From: Bradyrhizobium sp. BR13661
GTDB taxonomy: Bacteria > Pseudomonadota > Alphaproteobacteria > Rhizobiales > Xanthobacteraceae
NCBI RefSeq assembly: GCF_029892425.1
Contig: NZ_JARXWB010000043.1
Location: 1-59,712, forward strand
DNA: 59,712 nucleotides
Direction of reading: 5' to 3'
Translations under genes and position numbers: made by a program
In this document: in pieces, positions 16,927 through 24,405 of the stretch
Numbering within the stretch: the stretch's first letter is position 1
Layout of the letters: every line of letters starts with the position of its first letter
The notes under the pieces: model-generated
What the model saw: the letters and a program-made list of their open reading frames with translations, nothing else
The model's database searches: none
What the model was told of the DNA's origin: nothing

Positions 16927-18174
16927 TCAGCCGCCTGCCTGGCCGATAGCCAGCATGTTGCTCAGAAACAGCGCGCCTTCGGTGGCAACGAGTTCATCCG
17001 GCTGCAGCCCTTCCATGATCTGCCGCAGCCCGTCCTTCTGGTCGCCGATCTTGACGACGCGTTGAGTGAAACGCTTCCTGTCGATCGTGACCCATACCGT
17101 CATGGTGCCATCGCCCTGGCGCACCACCCCGTCGAGCGGCACGGCAGGTGATCTGACGGGAGCGCCGATCACGATCGAGAAGCGCGCGAACATGCCGGAG
17201 CGCAATTCGTGATCAGGGTCCTCGATCTCGGAGCGGACCAGCATCCGGTGCGTGTTGGGATCGACGTTCGAACTGATCGTTGAAATGTGCCCCTCGAAGA
17301 TCTTGCCGGGATACGACATCACAGAGACCTTGACGTGCTGGCCGACGTGGATGGCCGAAACGTCGCTTTCAGCGACGTTGGCGATCATCCACATGGTCGA
17401 GGTGTCCGCAACCGAGAACGGCGCCGGCGCGCTGCCAGGTTGGACGAACAACCCGGGAGCGGCGTTGCGCGCGGTGATGCGACCGTTGATCGGGCTTTTC
17501 ACCACGAGCGTTGAATCGGCCCGGCGCTCCTTGATGATTGCGTCAATTTCGGCGTCAGTCTTGCCGAAAATACGGACAGCATCACGCGCAGCTTTGTGCG
17601 CGCCTTCAGCGGTCTGCTGATCCGAGATTGCCTGCTCAACATCCTTCTGGGCGACCGCCCGGCTTTCATAGAGCGTCTTGAGCCTGTTCAATGCCCGCGT
17701 CGTCAGCTGCAGCACGCCGGAAGTTGCGATCAGGCTTGACGCGGCTGAAAGCAAATCCGGACTATCGATTGTGAAGAGGACTTGCCCCTTTTTGACCTCG
17801 TCGCCGACCTTGGCGAACGTCTCCAGGATGCGCCCCTGGTACGGCGTGAAGACCTGAAGGGTCATTTCTTCGTTGAAATCGATGCTGCCGACCGCCGCCT
17901 TCTCGAGCGGGAACTCCTGGTCCTTGACCGCCTCGACCTTGACGGTCAGCATTTGCTTCTCATTAAGTTCGATGCTCGGCATGCCGCCGACGACGCCCAT
18001 TTTGGCTTCAGGAGAATCCGTCTTAGCGTTTGCGCTCGGGCTCACGATCTGGGCGCTCGACTGCAACCAGCCGTTGACGTAGCTGACTGAGGCTGCTCCA
18101 GCCAGGAAGCACAGCGCGCCACCCGCAACAACGACGATCACTCTGGATTGGACCACTGCCATCAATGCACCCAT
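16927..18174 (-). CDS. czcB: RND efflux membrane fusion protein (periplasmic adaptor)
   Basis: The 415-residue adaptor begins with one membrane anchor (VIVVVAGGALCFLAGAASVSYV). It then has a lipoyl/barrel-sandwich half (VFTPYQGRILETFAKVGDEV near residue 108), a helical hairpin (TRALNRLKTLYESRAVAQKD), the second lipoyl half (VVKSPINGRITARNAAPGLF) and a beta-barrel domain (HVKVSVMSYPGKIFEGHIST). It bridges CzcA and the outer-membrane factor. It is the first gene of the operon and is divergent from the outer-membrane factor gene. The first Met is used; Met5 is also possible. No long N-terminal His-rich metal-binding extension, as in some CzcB proteins, is present. Confidence 0.9.
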   Translation of the reverse strand: MGALMAVVQSRVIVVVAGGALCFLAGAASVSYVNGWLQSSAQIVSPSANAKTDSPEAKMGVVGGMPSIELNEKQMLTVKVEAVKDQEFPLEKAAVGSIDFNEEMTLQVFTPYQGRILETFAKVGDEVKKGQVLFTIDSPDLLSAASSLIATSGVLQLTTRALNRLKTLYESRAVAQKDVEQAISDQQTAEGAHKAARDAVRIFGKTDAEIDAIIKERRADSTLVVKSPINGRITARNAAPGLFVQPGSAPAPFSVADTSTMWMIANVAESDVSAIHVGQHVKVSVMSYPGKIFEGHISTISSNVDPNTHRMLVRSEIEDPDHELRSGMFARFSIVIGAPVRSPAVPLDGVVRQGDGTMTVWVTIDRKRFTQRVVKIGDQKDGLRQIMEGLQPDELVATEGALFLSNMLAIGQAGG

Positions 18175-18249
18175 GCGAGAGCCCGGGCGACACCAGCACG
18201 CAGGCTTTGAAATCCCCGTAATTATGCCTCTGACGGACTTGGCATTTCA

Positions 18250-18288
18250 CTGTGACAAACCCCGAGGAATTGCCGTGACAAATCACAG
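18250..18288. promoter_or_regulatory. Tandem GTGACAAA sites in the efflux divergent promoter
   Basis: CTGTGACAAAC (18250-18260) and CGTGACAAATCACAG (18274-18288) share GTGACAAA 24 bases apart. The second is a full GTGA-N4-TCAC palindrome, matching the kinase/regulator promoter site in 13 of 15 positions on the opposite strand. They lie between czcB and the outer-membrane factor gene and could control both directions. Confidence 0.5.
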
Positions 18289-18375
18289 TTCCCGGCGAGG
18301 CCAAGTGCTCTAGCGTTCAGAGATCGTTTACCTCAGGCGATGGGACCGGGACCAAAAGCCCTTCGCTGTTCGGAA

Positions 18376-19971
18376 ATGATCGGGGTTGGAATGCTTAGGT
18401 ATCGTTCGGTGTTCGCGGCATCCTGCGCGGCGCTGCTACTGTCGAGCTGCGCGGTTGGACCGAAGTTCTCGTCGCCGCCGACGCCGGATGTCGCGCGCTA
18501 TACACCCGAGCTGCTGTCCTCGCCCCACTCCAGCCCGGAGTCGCCAGGGATCGCCGGCCAGCGATTCATCGAAGGGGGCGATATTCCGACCCGTTGGTGG
18601 GCGGCGTTTCGCTCGCAGCCGCTCAACGACCTGATTAGGCTTGCTGTCGACCACAGTCCGACGCTGCAGGCCTCGGAAGCGGCGATCCGGGTAGCGAACT
18701 ACAACGCACTTGCCCAGCGCGGCTTGTTCTTCCCGCAGATCAGCGGCAGTTCTGGCCCCTCACAAACCCTCCTGACGAACGCCGGAACCGTTTTCGGAGT
18801 CCCTCTCGATTCGGTGCCGCAGACTCGATACTCGCTGGTGACCCATCAGGTGACCGTTAGCTTCCTGCCGGATGTCTGGGGCGCTAACATCCGGGCCGTG
18901 GAAAACCTGGATGCGCTGACCGAGCAGGCCCACTTCCAGCTCGAGGCCGCCCACCTGGCGCTTACCGCCAACGTCGTCACTGCAGCCATTCAGGAGGCTT
19001 CGCTGCGCGGCCAGATCGAGGGAATCGAGCAGGTCATAAAGGTTGTGCGCGAGATACTCGAGCTCCTGAAGAAGCAATTCAATGCCGGCCAGGCTGCGCA
19101 GACCGACGTGCTGACACAGGAGGCGGCGCTCGCTCAGGTGGAGCAGACCCTGCTGCCCCTAAGGAAGCAACTCGCGGTACAACGAGACCTGTTGACGGCA
19201 CTTGCCGGCCAGTTTTCCGCCGACGAGGTTCTCCAGAAGTTCGATCTGAAACACATCGCATTGCCGAGAAACCTGCCGGTGAGCTTGCCGAGCACGCTTG
19301 TGCGCCAGCGGCCAGACGTCAGGGCCGCGGAAGCGGCAATGCATGCGGCAAGCGCACAGGTCGGGGTTGCGATCGCCGCCCGTCTGCCTAGCTTCCCGTT
19401 GTCCGCGAATGGCGGATCGACCGGCTACAACTTCGCCCAGAGCTTTACCCCAGGCACAGGATTTTACGTGTTGGCTGCGAGTGTCACCGGCCCGATCTTC
19501 GATGGGTTTACGCTGTACCACAAGCAGAAGTCGGCCGAGGCCGCGCTTGACCAGGCCGATGCGCTGTATCGCCAGACCGTCATCACGGCGTTCCAGAACG
19601 TCGCAGACGCTCTGCGCAGCCTCCAGCAGGACACACCGGCGGTGCAGGCCGCTATCAAGTCGGAAATGGCCACAAAGAAAAGCCTCGATCTGATCAGAAA
19701 GCAGCTTGTCCTAGGTCTGGTCAATCAGGCAACGGTATTAACGGCCCAGCAAGCGTATCTCTCCGCCGTGATTGCGCGAGTTCAGGCGGAAGCCACACGA
19801 CTTTCGGATGTCGCAGCCTTGTTTATGGCGCTGGGCGGCGGCTGGCCAACCAACTGCCCCACCACCGACTGGCGCGCCTGCGTGTTTGACGCGGTCCAGC
19901 TGCCCAAGGCTGAAATGCCGAAAGCCGAAATACCCAACCCCGAAATGCCCAAAGACACCACCAAGTCATGA
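18376..19971 (+). CDS. Outer-membrane factor of RND efflux (NodT/TolC-like lipoprotein)
   Basis: The protein is about 531 residues from Met at 18376 (another Met at 18391). It has a lipoprotein signal with lipobox LLLSSC. Two OEP repeats follow, with characteristic helices such as WWAAFRSQPLNDLIRLAVDH and LVRQRPDVRAAEAAMHAASA. This is the NodT family of outer-membrane channels that complete tripartite pumps. It is divergent from czcB and presumably works with CzcA/CzcB. An unusual C-terminal tail repeats PKAE (LPKAEMPKAEIPNPEMPKD), absent from typical members as far as I recall. It is followed by an Omp25-like gene after 31 bases. Confidence 0.9.
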   Translation: MIGVGMLRYRSVFAASCAALLLSSCAVGPKFSSPPTPDVARYTPELLSSPHSSPESPGIAGQRFIEGGDIPTRWWAAFRSQPLNDLIRLAVDHSPTLQASEAAIRVANYNALAQRGLFFPQISGSSGPSQTLLTNAGTVFGVPLDSVPQTRYSLVTHQVTVSFLPDVWGANIRAVENLDALTEQAHFQLEAAHLALTANVVTAAIQEASLRGQIEGIEQVIKVVREILELLKKQFNAGQAAQTDVLTQEAALAQVEQTLLPLRKQLAVQRDLLTALAGQFSADEVLQKFDLKHIALPRNLPVSLPSTLVRQRPDVRAAEAAMHAASAQVGVAIAARLPSFPLSANGGSTGYNFAQSFTPGTGFYVLAASVTGPIFDGFTLYHKQKSAEAALDQADALYRQTVITAFQNVADALRSLQQDTPAVQAAIKSEMATKKSLDLIRKQLVLGLVNQATVLTAQQAYLSAVIARVQAEATRLSDVAALFMALGGGWPTNCPTTDWRACVFDAVQLPKAEMPKAEIPNPEMPKDTTKS

Positions 19972-20002
19972 GCCATCCCGGATTGAGTTCGGAGAAACCG
20001 CA

Positions 20003-20794
20003 ATGACCAAACGAGTATTGATCGGCGCAGCAGGGCTCCTGGCGGCCGGCCTTGTCGCGAGTCCTTCGTTCGGCGCCGACCAGACGGAACGGGTGTACTA
20101 CAATTACAGCCGGCCGAAGCCGGTGTTCGAGCCCAATTACGACTGGAGCGGCTTCTATGTCGGAGTCAACGTCGGCGGCGGTAAAGCCCACGCCTGCTGG
20201 GATGATGCCTTCAGCTTCGGTGTCTTGAACAGCCCAGCTATTTCCGAGGGATGTCACAGCACGTCGGGCGCAATTGCCGGCGGCCAAGCCGGATATCGCT
20301 GGCAGAGTGCGTTCGCGGTGCTGGGTGTCGAGGCGCAGGGCGACTGGGCCAATCTGCGGGGATCGAATATCAGCCAACTCGACCCTACGCTGACGAACCG
20401 AACCATTACCGATGCCATCGGCTTATTCACTGGGCAGGCCGGCGCGGCATGGCAGAACGTACTTTGGTACATCAAAGGGGGCGCAGCCATCACGAACGAC
20501 AAGTATGATGGCCTGATAACCGGAACGAGCGTCCTGAACGACAGGGCCTCTGGAACACGCTGGGGCGGAACGATCGGAACGGGTATTGAAATCGGCTTTG
20601 CGCCGAATTGGTCGGTTGGTATCGAGTACGATCACCTCTTCATACCCAGCCGGAGCATTTCGTTCACCTCGCTCAACGCGGCTGTTGCGCCGATCGGAAT
20701 GCAGACCCGCGTCGATAACGTTCGAGAGGGAGTCGATATGGCCACGGTGCGCGTGAACTATCGATTTGGCGGGCCTATCGTCGCAAAATACTGA
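20003..20794 (+). CDS. Omp25/Omp31-family outer-membrane beta-barrel protein
   Basis: The 263-residue protein has a signal peptide (MTKRVLIGAAGLLAAGLVAS, cleavage near SFGADQ). It then has the family opening NYDWSGFYVGVNVGGGKAHA and alternating beta strands to a C-terminus VRVNYRFGGPIVAKY. A GGAG Shine-Dalgarno sequence supports the ATG at 20003. It probably shares a transcript with the upstream efflux channel. Such barrels maintain the outer membrane or act as small porins; a specific role in metal efflux is not shown. Two cysteines near residues 54-78 (ACWDDAF, EGCHST) could form a loop disulfide. Confidence 0.85.
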   Translation: MTKRVLIGAAGLLAAGLVASPSFGADQTERVYYNYSRPKPVFEPNYDWSGFYVGVNVGGGKAHACWDDAFSFGVLNSPAISEGCHSTSGAIAGGQAGYRWQSAFAVLGVEAQGDWANLRGSNISQLDPTLTNRTITDAIGLFTGQAGAAWQNVLWYIKGGAAITNDKYDGLITGTSVLNDRASGTRWGGTIGTGIEIGFAPNWSVGIEYDHLFIPSRSISFTSLNAAVAPIGMQTRVDNVREGVDMATVRVNYRFGGPIVAKY

Positions 20795-20953
20795 TCGGAC
20801 CAGCCTGCAGCTTCGCGTCTTCGATGCCGAGCGAAAAATCAACGCTCGGCGAGCCATGTTCGACTGCACCCGAGGATTTGACGTGACCCAGCCGCGACGT
20901 ACGAAGGCTGCAATATGGCTTGCACGCTCCGTGGCGCTGCTTTGAGGAGCGCG

Positions 20954-21166
20954 ATGGGCAAGCGTGCCGCCTCCTGGACCGCGTTCATTTCGGCGTTCGC
21001 CGCAAGCGCCCTTGCGCTGCGCGTCGCCCTGAACTTGGGGCTCTTTGCAGCAAACGGTGAATCGGTCGGCTGCGATCTGACTCTGCAATCGCGGTGGGCT
21101 GCGGTCGCGGCACTTGCCGCTCTCGTATCGGCGATCGCGCAGATAATACGAAGGGCTTCGAGGTAA
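20954..21166 (+). CDS. Small two-helix membrane protein
   Basis: The 70-residue frame is preceded by GAGGAG four bases before its ATG. It encodes two hydrophobic segments (WTAFISAFAASALALRVALN and WAAVAALAALVSAIAQII) separated by a short loop GLFAANGESVGCD, with positively charged ends. It probably sits in the inner membrane. It follows the Omp25-like gene by 159 bases. No family is recognised. Confidence 0.5.
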   Translation: MGKRAASWTAFISAFAASALALRVALNLGLFAANGESVGCDLTLQSRWAAVAALAALVSAIAQIIRRASR

Positions 21167-21472
21167 AAGGCAGGCGGATTCGCCAGAGCGGGGACCTTGC
21201 GTCCTTCGTTCTGCTCAAGTTGTGCGCCGATCCCTCCCTATTCGCGGCAGCAGCAAAATGGCAGCCATTGGCTTTCTGCCGCCCGGACCGATATATGCGC
21301 CGCGCCGAAAATCAGAATACTATTTCAATAACATACGAGTTCGCAGTTCTGTTCTGAATGGCGCGACGTTTCGCAAGACGCGGGGTCGCCGCTCTGGGCT
21401 GGGTGGGTGCGGCCGGGGCAGCTTGGCGAATCCGAGGTGCCCTCAGCGCGGGGGTGAGCGACCTCCTATGTG
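21167..21472. other. Intergenic, nothing supported
   Basis: A 52-codon plus frame at 21359 (MARRFARRGVAALGW) is Arg/Ala-rich and runs antisense over the next gene; it is not called. No repeats or hairpins stand out. Confidence 0.3.
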
Positions 21473-21640
21473 TCAACACTGCTCTATGGGAACCGCCAAA
21501 CGCGCGATCAGCGTGACGATCTCATCAAGGTTCTTATTGTCCGCGTCCTCAATGAGCAGGGCAAGCCTCCGAACGCACTCGTCATCACTGAAGACTCGAA
21601 CACCTTGCGGCGCGGTTGCTGATGTTTGGGTGTACGGCAT
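21473..21640 (-). CDS. 55-residue hypothetical protein
   Basis: The frame starts MPYTQTSATAPQGVRVFSDD after a GGGGGA ribosome binding site and continues as an amphipathic, acidic helix-forming segment (ECVRRLALLIEDADNKNLDE) to a TGA at 21473. Codon third positions are GC-rich. The composition looks like a small soluble interaction protein, but no family is recognised. The opposite-strand frames here look less gene-like. Confidence 0.4.
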   Translation of the reverse strand: MPYTQTSATAPQGVRVFSDDECVRRLALLIEDADNKNLDEIVTLIARLAVPIEQC

Positions 21641-21960
21641 AAAAGAATTCCCCCAGATTGATTCGCGGGGACCATCATAAGCAAGCCGACGTAACCCAAT
21701 GTAATGTAAAAGGCCGGTCCGTAAAACTACGAAGGCGTTCGTCTAGAAGAGAGCTCGGATCGTCGCGCTGCTGCCGGACGGCTGCTCGCTTCGAACGCTC
21801 CTCGACGCCGGACAATGCACGACCGGCCTGAGTGGCGACCACGACGGAGATGCTACGGACGGGCCGCCGCCGTTTGCCAGTGATGTTCGCGAACATCGCG
21901 CAGCGGAGCCACGCAAAAAGGCAGCGAAGACAGGATCATCCGATGATCGGTATTGCTGAG
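21641..21960. other. Intergenic, nothing supported
   Basis: Several overlapping frames on both strands lack motifs, ribosome binding sites or consistent codon use. The stretch separates two small minus-strand genes and probably contains the promoter of the 21473 gene. Confidence 0.3.
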
Positions 21961-21992
21961 TAAAACAAGAGGCCGCCAACTGAAGCGGCCTC
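21961..21992 (-). terminator. Rho-independent terminator of the histidine-rich gene
   Basis: Perfect 8-bp arms GAGGCCGC (21969-21976) and GCGGCCTC (21985-21992) enclose an 8-base loop. On the minus strand they are followed by TTGTTTTA. The hairpin lies 26 bases downstream of the 22018 stop codon, the right place to end that transcript. Confidence 0.75.
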
Positions 21993-22017
21993 AAATTCAC
22001 CGTTGAACGGGGAGAAA

Positions 22018-22230
22018 CTACTTTTTGCCGTGTTCCTCCATGTGAAGCTTGGCAGCTTCGTCAGAGTGATGCCTGGCGTGAAGCGCGTGCCCCCTTGCGG
22101 TATGTGCATGATGCGCCGCTTTTTCGTGCGCTCCACTTTCATGATGCTTAGCGGCTTCGCCGTGGTGGCGGGCGGCATGCGTATGGTGTTCTGCCGACTG
22201 TTTGTGGTGCTCAGCTGCTTTCTTGGACAT
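22018..22230 (-). CDS. Histidine-rich AEHH/AKHH repeat protein
   Basis: The 70-residue protein is built of degenerate heptad-like repeats (AAEHHKQSAEHHTHAARHHG, then EAAKHHESGAHEKAAHHAH). About a quarter of residues are His, with Ala, Glu and Lys filling a helical pattern, ending EEHGKK. Met at 22230 is chosen because the repeats begin at once; upstream codons do not fit. Similar proteins occur in Bradyrhizobium and some other proteobacteria, from memory, without proven role. The spaced HH pairs on a helix suggest divalent metal binding or buffering, consistent with the metal genes upstream. It has its own terminator. Confidence 0.75.
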   Translation of the reverse strand: MSKKAAEHHKQSAEHHTHAARHHGEAAKHHESGAHEKAAHHAHTARGHALHARHHSDEAAKLHMEEHGKK

Positions 22231-22508
22231 GGTGTGTTTCCTCCGTTTGTCGCCCCCGCCGGCACAGACTACTCCCACGGAAAGTTGGGAATGCTCACAT
22301 CTGCGAAATTGTGCTTCTTGCCACAAAACCTTCATGATGACGCTGATCACAATGCTCGTAGGAAAACGAGCAACCCCGCCCTGGGAGTCTCAAACAGGAG
22401 GCCCACTTGGAAGGCGGTGCCCGGCCTGGGAGATTGGAGGTTAAGGCGCCATGCAGTAGGGTATAATCTGAAGTGGACCCCAGGAGCAGGACCACTGATG
22501 CCGCTTTC

Positions 22509-23228
22509 TTAGTTGAATTTGAGATACACGTCCTCGTGCTTGAGGCTGCGCCACAGCCGCTCGATGAACACGTTGTCCATCCAGCGGCCGCGGCCGTCCA
22601 TCGAGATTTGGATGCCGGCGGCTTCCAGCACGCTGGTGAAGGCCGCGCTGGTGAACTGGCTGCCCTGATCGGTGTTGAAGATTTGCGGCTTGCCGAACCG
22701 CGACAGCGCCTCCTCCAGGGCGTCGACGCAGAACGACACGTCCATCGTATTGGACAGGCGCCAGCTCAGCACGGCGCGGCTGGCCCAGTCGATCACGGCC
22801 ACCAGGTAGAGGAAGCCGCGCCCCATCGGAATGTAGGTGATGTCGGTGGCCCAGACCTGGTTCGGCCGGTCGATGGTCATGGCGCGCAGCAGATAGGGAT
22901 AAATCCGATGACCCGGCGCGGGCTTGCTGGTGCGCGGCTTCGGCCCCAACGCCTCGATCCCCATCTTGCGCATCAGCCGCTGCACCCGCTTGCGGTTGAT
23001 CCTGACGCCATCCTCGCTGATCAGCCAAGCCATCCGCCGCGAGCCCAGGAACGGCCGGGCGGTGAACAACTCATCGATCCGGCGCATCAGCGCCAGATCA
23101 TCATCGTTGGCCGGCAGCGGCGTCCGATAAACGCTCGAGCGCGACAGCCCGAGCAGCCGGCACTGGCGGCGGATCGACAGCACGCCATGGGCGCGGTCGA
23201 GCTTCGCCCTGCGGTCCGGGATGCTCAT
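22509..23228 (-). CDS. IS3-family transposase OrfB, C-terminally truncated
   Basis: The 239-residue integrase-like protein carries all three catalytic residues: Asp in VWATDITYIP, Asp in FNTDQGSQFTS and Glu in VFIERLWRSLK. An HTH_21-type N-terminal segment (SIRRQCRLLGLSRSSVYRT) precedes them. Normal relatives continue about 40 residues beyond KHEDVYLK with a conserved FYN..RPH tail; here the frame ends as KFN-stop. Its ATG overlaps the orfA stop (ATGA). It is normally made as an OrfAB fusion by -1 frameshift at 23246-23252. Loss of the tail probably reduces or abolishes activity. Confidence 0.85.
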   Translation of the reverse strand: MSIPDRRAKLDRAHGVLSIRRQCRLLGLSRSSVYRTPLPANDDDLALMRRIDELFTARPFLGSRRMAWLISEDGVRINRKRVQRLMRKMGIEALGPKPRTSKPAPGHRIYPYLLRAMTIDRPNQVWATDITYIPMGRGFLYLVAVIDWASRAVLSWRLSNTMDVSFCVDALEEALSRFGKPQIFNTDQGSQFTSAAFTSVLEAAGIQISMDGRGRWMDNVFIERLWRSLKHEDVYLKFN

Positions 23229-23515
23229 CTTCCGGACCTCTTCGCTAAAAAATCCCGCTCCACGATCAACTGGCCGATCTTGGCATGCAGCTTCTCGATC
23301 TCACGGTCGCGACCAGCTTCCGCGACCTCTCCAGCACCGGCGTCAAAAGCCCTGGCCGCCTGGTCCAACAGCTGCTTCTTCCAAGCGTAAATCTGGTTGG
23401 GGTGCACCTCGTAGCGCTGCGCCAGATCTGCCACGCTCACCTGTTCACGCAGCGCTTCCAGGGCGATCTTCGCCTTCAGCGCCGCGTCGATCTTCCGTCT
23501 CGTCTTCTTCGTCAT
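23225..23515 (-). CDS. IS3-family transposase OrfA (HTH)
   Basis: The 96-residue DNA-binding protein has a helix-turn-helix (ALREQVSVADLAQRYEVHPN, then IYAWKKQLLDQ) and a C-terminal leucine-zipper-like helix (EIEKLHAKIGQLIVERDFLA). It recognises the IS ends and supplies the first part of the OrfAB transposase. Its stop codon overlaps the orfB start. Confidence 0.88.
   Translation of the reverse strand: MTKKTRRKIDAALKAKIALEALREQVSVADLAQRYEVHPNQIYAWKKQLLDQAARAFDAGAGEVAEAGRDREIEKLHAKIGQLIVERDFLAKRSGR
23246..23252 (-). other. Programmed -1 frameshift site T TTT TTA in orfA
   Basis: On the minus strand the heptamer TTTTTTA lies in the zero frame of orfA (GAT TTT TTA), a classic X XXY YYZ slippery site. 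A -1 slip reads AGC GAA GAG GTC CGG AAG ATG directly into orfB, giving SEEVRKM-OrfB. Most IS3 elements use A-rich sites, so this HIV-type heptamer is noteworthy. Confidence 0.65.
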
Positions 23516-23589
23516 CGTCCGCTCCGTTTACCAAACGGAACGGCTAGATTCCAACTATGCTTCTGGTCCCAAATCTGGGGTCCACTTCA

Positions 23590-23786
23590 AGCATCATATG
23601 AACATGATCGGGCATCAAATGCCCCTCCTCGACCCTGCACTCCTTCTGCAACGCCAACCTGCGGAAAACATCCCCGAGATGCCGCCTCAGCTCGCCGTAC
23701 AGCACCTTCCTGCGGTACTTGGGAATGAAAACAACATGGTATTTGCACTCCCATTTGCTGTGACTTAGGCTCTCTAAATCGTCCAT
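23590..23786 (-). pseudogene. IS200/IS605-family TnpA remnant, cut by the IS3 element
   Basis: The first ~66 residues of a Y1 transposase are present (KYHVVFIPKYRRKVLYGELR, then GHLMPDHVHMML), including the HVH metal-binding motif. At the IS3 border the frame runs into the inverted repeat (EVDPRFG) and stops at 23544. The catalytic tyrosine half is missing, and it does not reappear on the far side of the IS3 copy, so the rest was deleted. Confidence 0.8.
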
Positions 23787-23875
23787 CGCGAAATTCCCTT
23801 TCGTGTGCGTGGAGGCTCACGAGTCGAGAGTTTCGACGATGGGCAACTGAAGGAAATGTCAAACTTCTGCTGCCT

Positions 23876-23892
23876 CCCCGGCAGAGCCGGGG
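23876..23892. repeat. Hairpin, probable subterminal end of the IS200-type element
   Basis: CCCCGGC-AGA-GCCGGGG forms a tight 7-bp stem with a 3-base loop about 90 bases upstream of the tnpA start. IS200/IS605 elements end in such imperfect palindromes recognised by TnpA as single strands. Confidence 0.5.
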
Positions 23893-23938
23893 GACCTCCC
23901 TTGTTGGGTTAGGTGTTTCATTGAGCCGGAGGTGGGCG

Positions 23939-24061
23939 ATGAAGAGACGGAAGTTCAGTCGCGAGTTCAAGGTCGAAGCGGTCAAGTTGGTCGGGGAGCG
24001 CGGGGTGTCGGTGGCGCAAGCCAGGCGCCACCGTCGGCATAAGCACGCGCGTGCCTTCTGA
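23939..24061 (+). pseudogene. Truncated IS3-family orfA
   Basis: A start with GGAGG leads into MKRRKFSREFKVEAVKLVGE then RGVSVAQA, the N-terminal part of an IS3-family OrfA helix-turn-helix. After about 29 residues similarity stops (near base 24025) and the frame ends at 24059-24061. The sequence TGTTGGGTTAGGTGTTTCA just upstream may be the left end of this element. It is a different IS from the one at 22469. Confidence 0.7.
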
Positions 24062-24079
24062 CCGTGCGCCGTCTTGAAA

Positions 24080-24306
24080 TTAACTTGCCACTATACGCTC
24101 GAGGGTCGCAATCGCATCCGCAACTCCGTCTTCCGCGCGGATCGCTTCACCCAAGGTCCGTGCGCGGCTGCGCGCCGGAGCAGATCCTGCGAAGTCGAGA
24201 GCGCTTGCAAGCACCTCCGTGTCGGGCCGTCGGCTGTTGACAACGTTCGGCGCGACGCCGGCCAGACGCAAACGTTCAGCTCAGAAAAGCGATCGAGATC
24301 TACCAT
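24080..24306 (-). pseudogene. Frameshifted small gene downstream of the chemoreceptor
   Basis: From the ATG at 24306 the frame reads MVDLDRFSELN. With a one-base shift near 24270 it continues RLAGVAPNVVNSRRPDTEVL and TLGEAIRAEDGVADAIATLE to a TAA at 24080. Both parts have coding-like codon use and fuse into a plausible ~75-residue protein. No family is recognised. It lies 100 bases after the chemoreceptor stop on the same strand and next to IS debris. Confidence 0.35.
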
Positions 24307-24405
24307 TCTGCCTGAGACGGACAAGCCTTCAACCGCATGATTCGCTCCGAACCAGATCGCGATTCAATGCGGCACAATTGCTTTGACTCTTGGAGAGCAG
24401 GATAT

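Larger units (their letters stand above)
22469..23589 (-). mobile_element. IS3-family insertion sequence with shortened 3' end
   Basis: The element is bounded by inverted repeats that begin TGAAGTGGACCCCAG at 22469 and, on the other strand, at 23589. It spans 1121 bp, short for IS3. orfA and orfB are present on the minus strand with a -1 slippery site. OrfB stops about 40 residues early, so an internal deletion near the left end is likely. The flanking bases (ATC left, AGC right) do not form a target duplication, which points to rearrangement or deletion after insertion. Confidence 0.85.

Noticed and set aside
15577..17151. 524-codon plus-strand frame opposite czcA
   Set aside because: It is antisense to conserved RND sequence, and the translation is His/Asp/Arg-rich without motifs.
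21359..21517. 52-codon plus frame starting MARRFARRG
   Set aside because: It is Arg/Ala-rich, has no ribosome site and is antisense to a more gene-like small frame.
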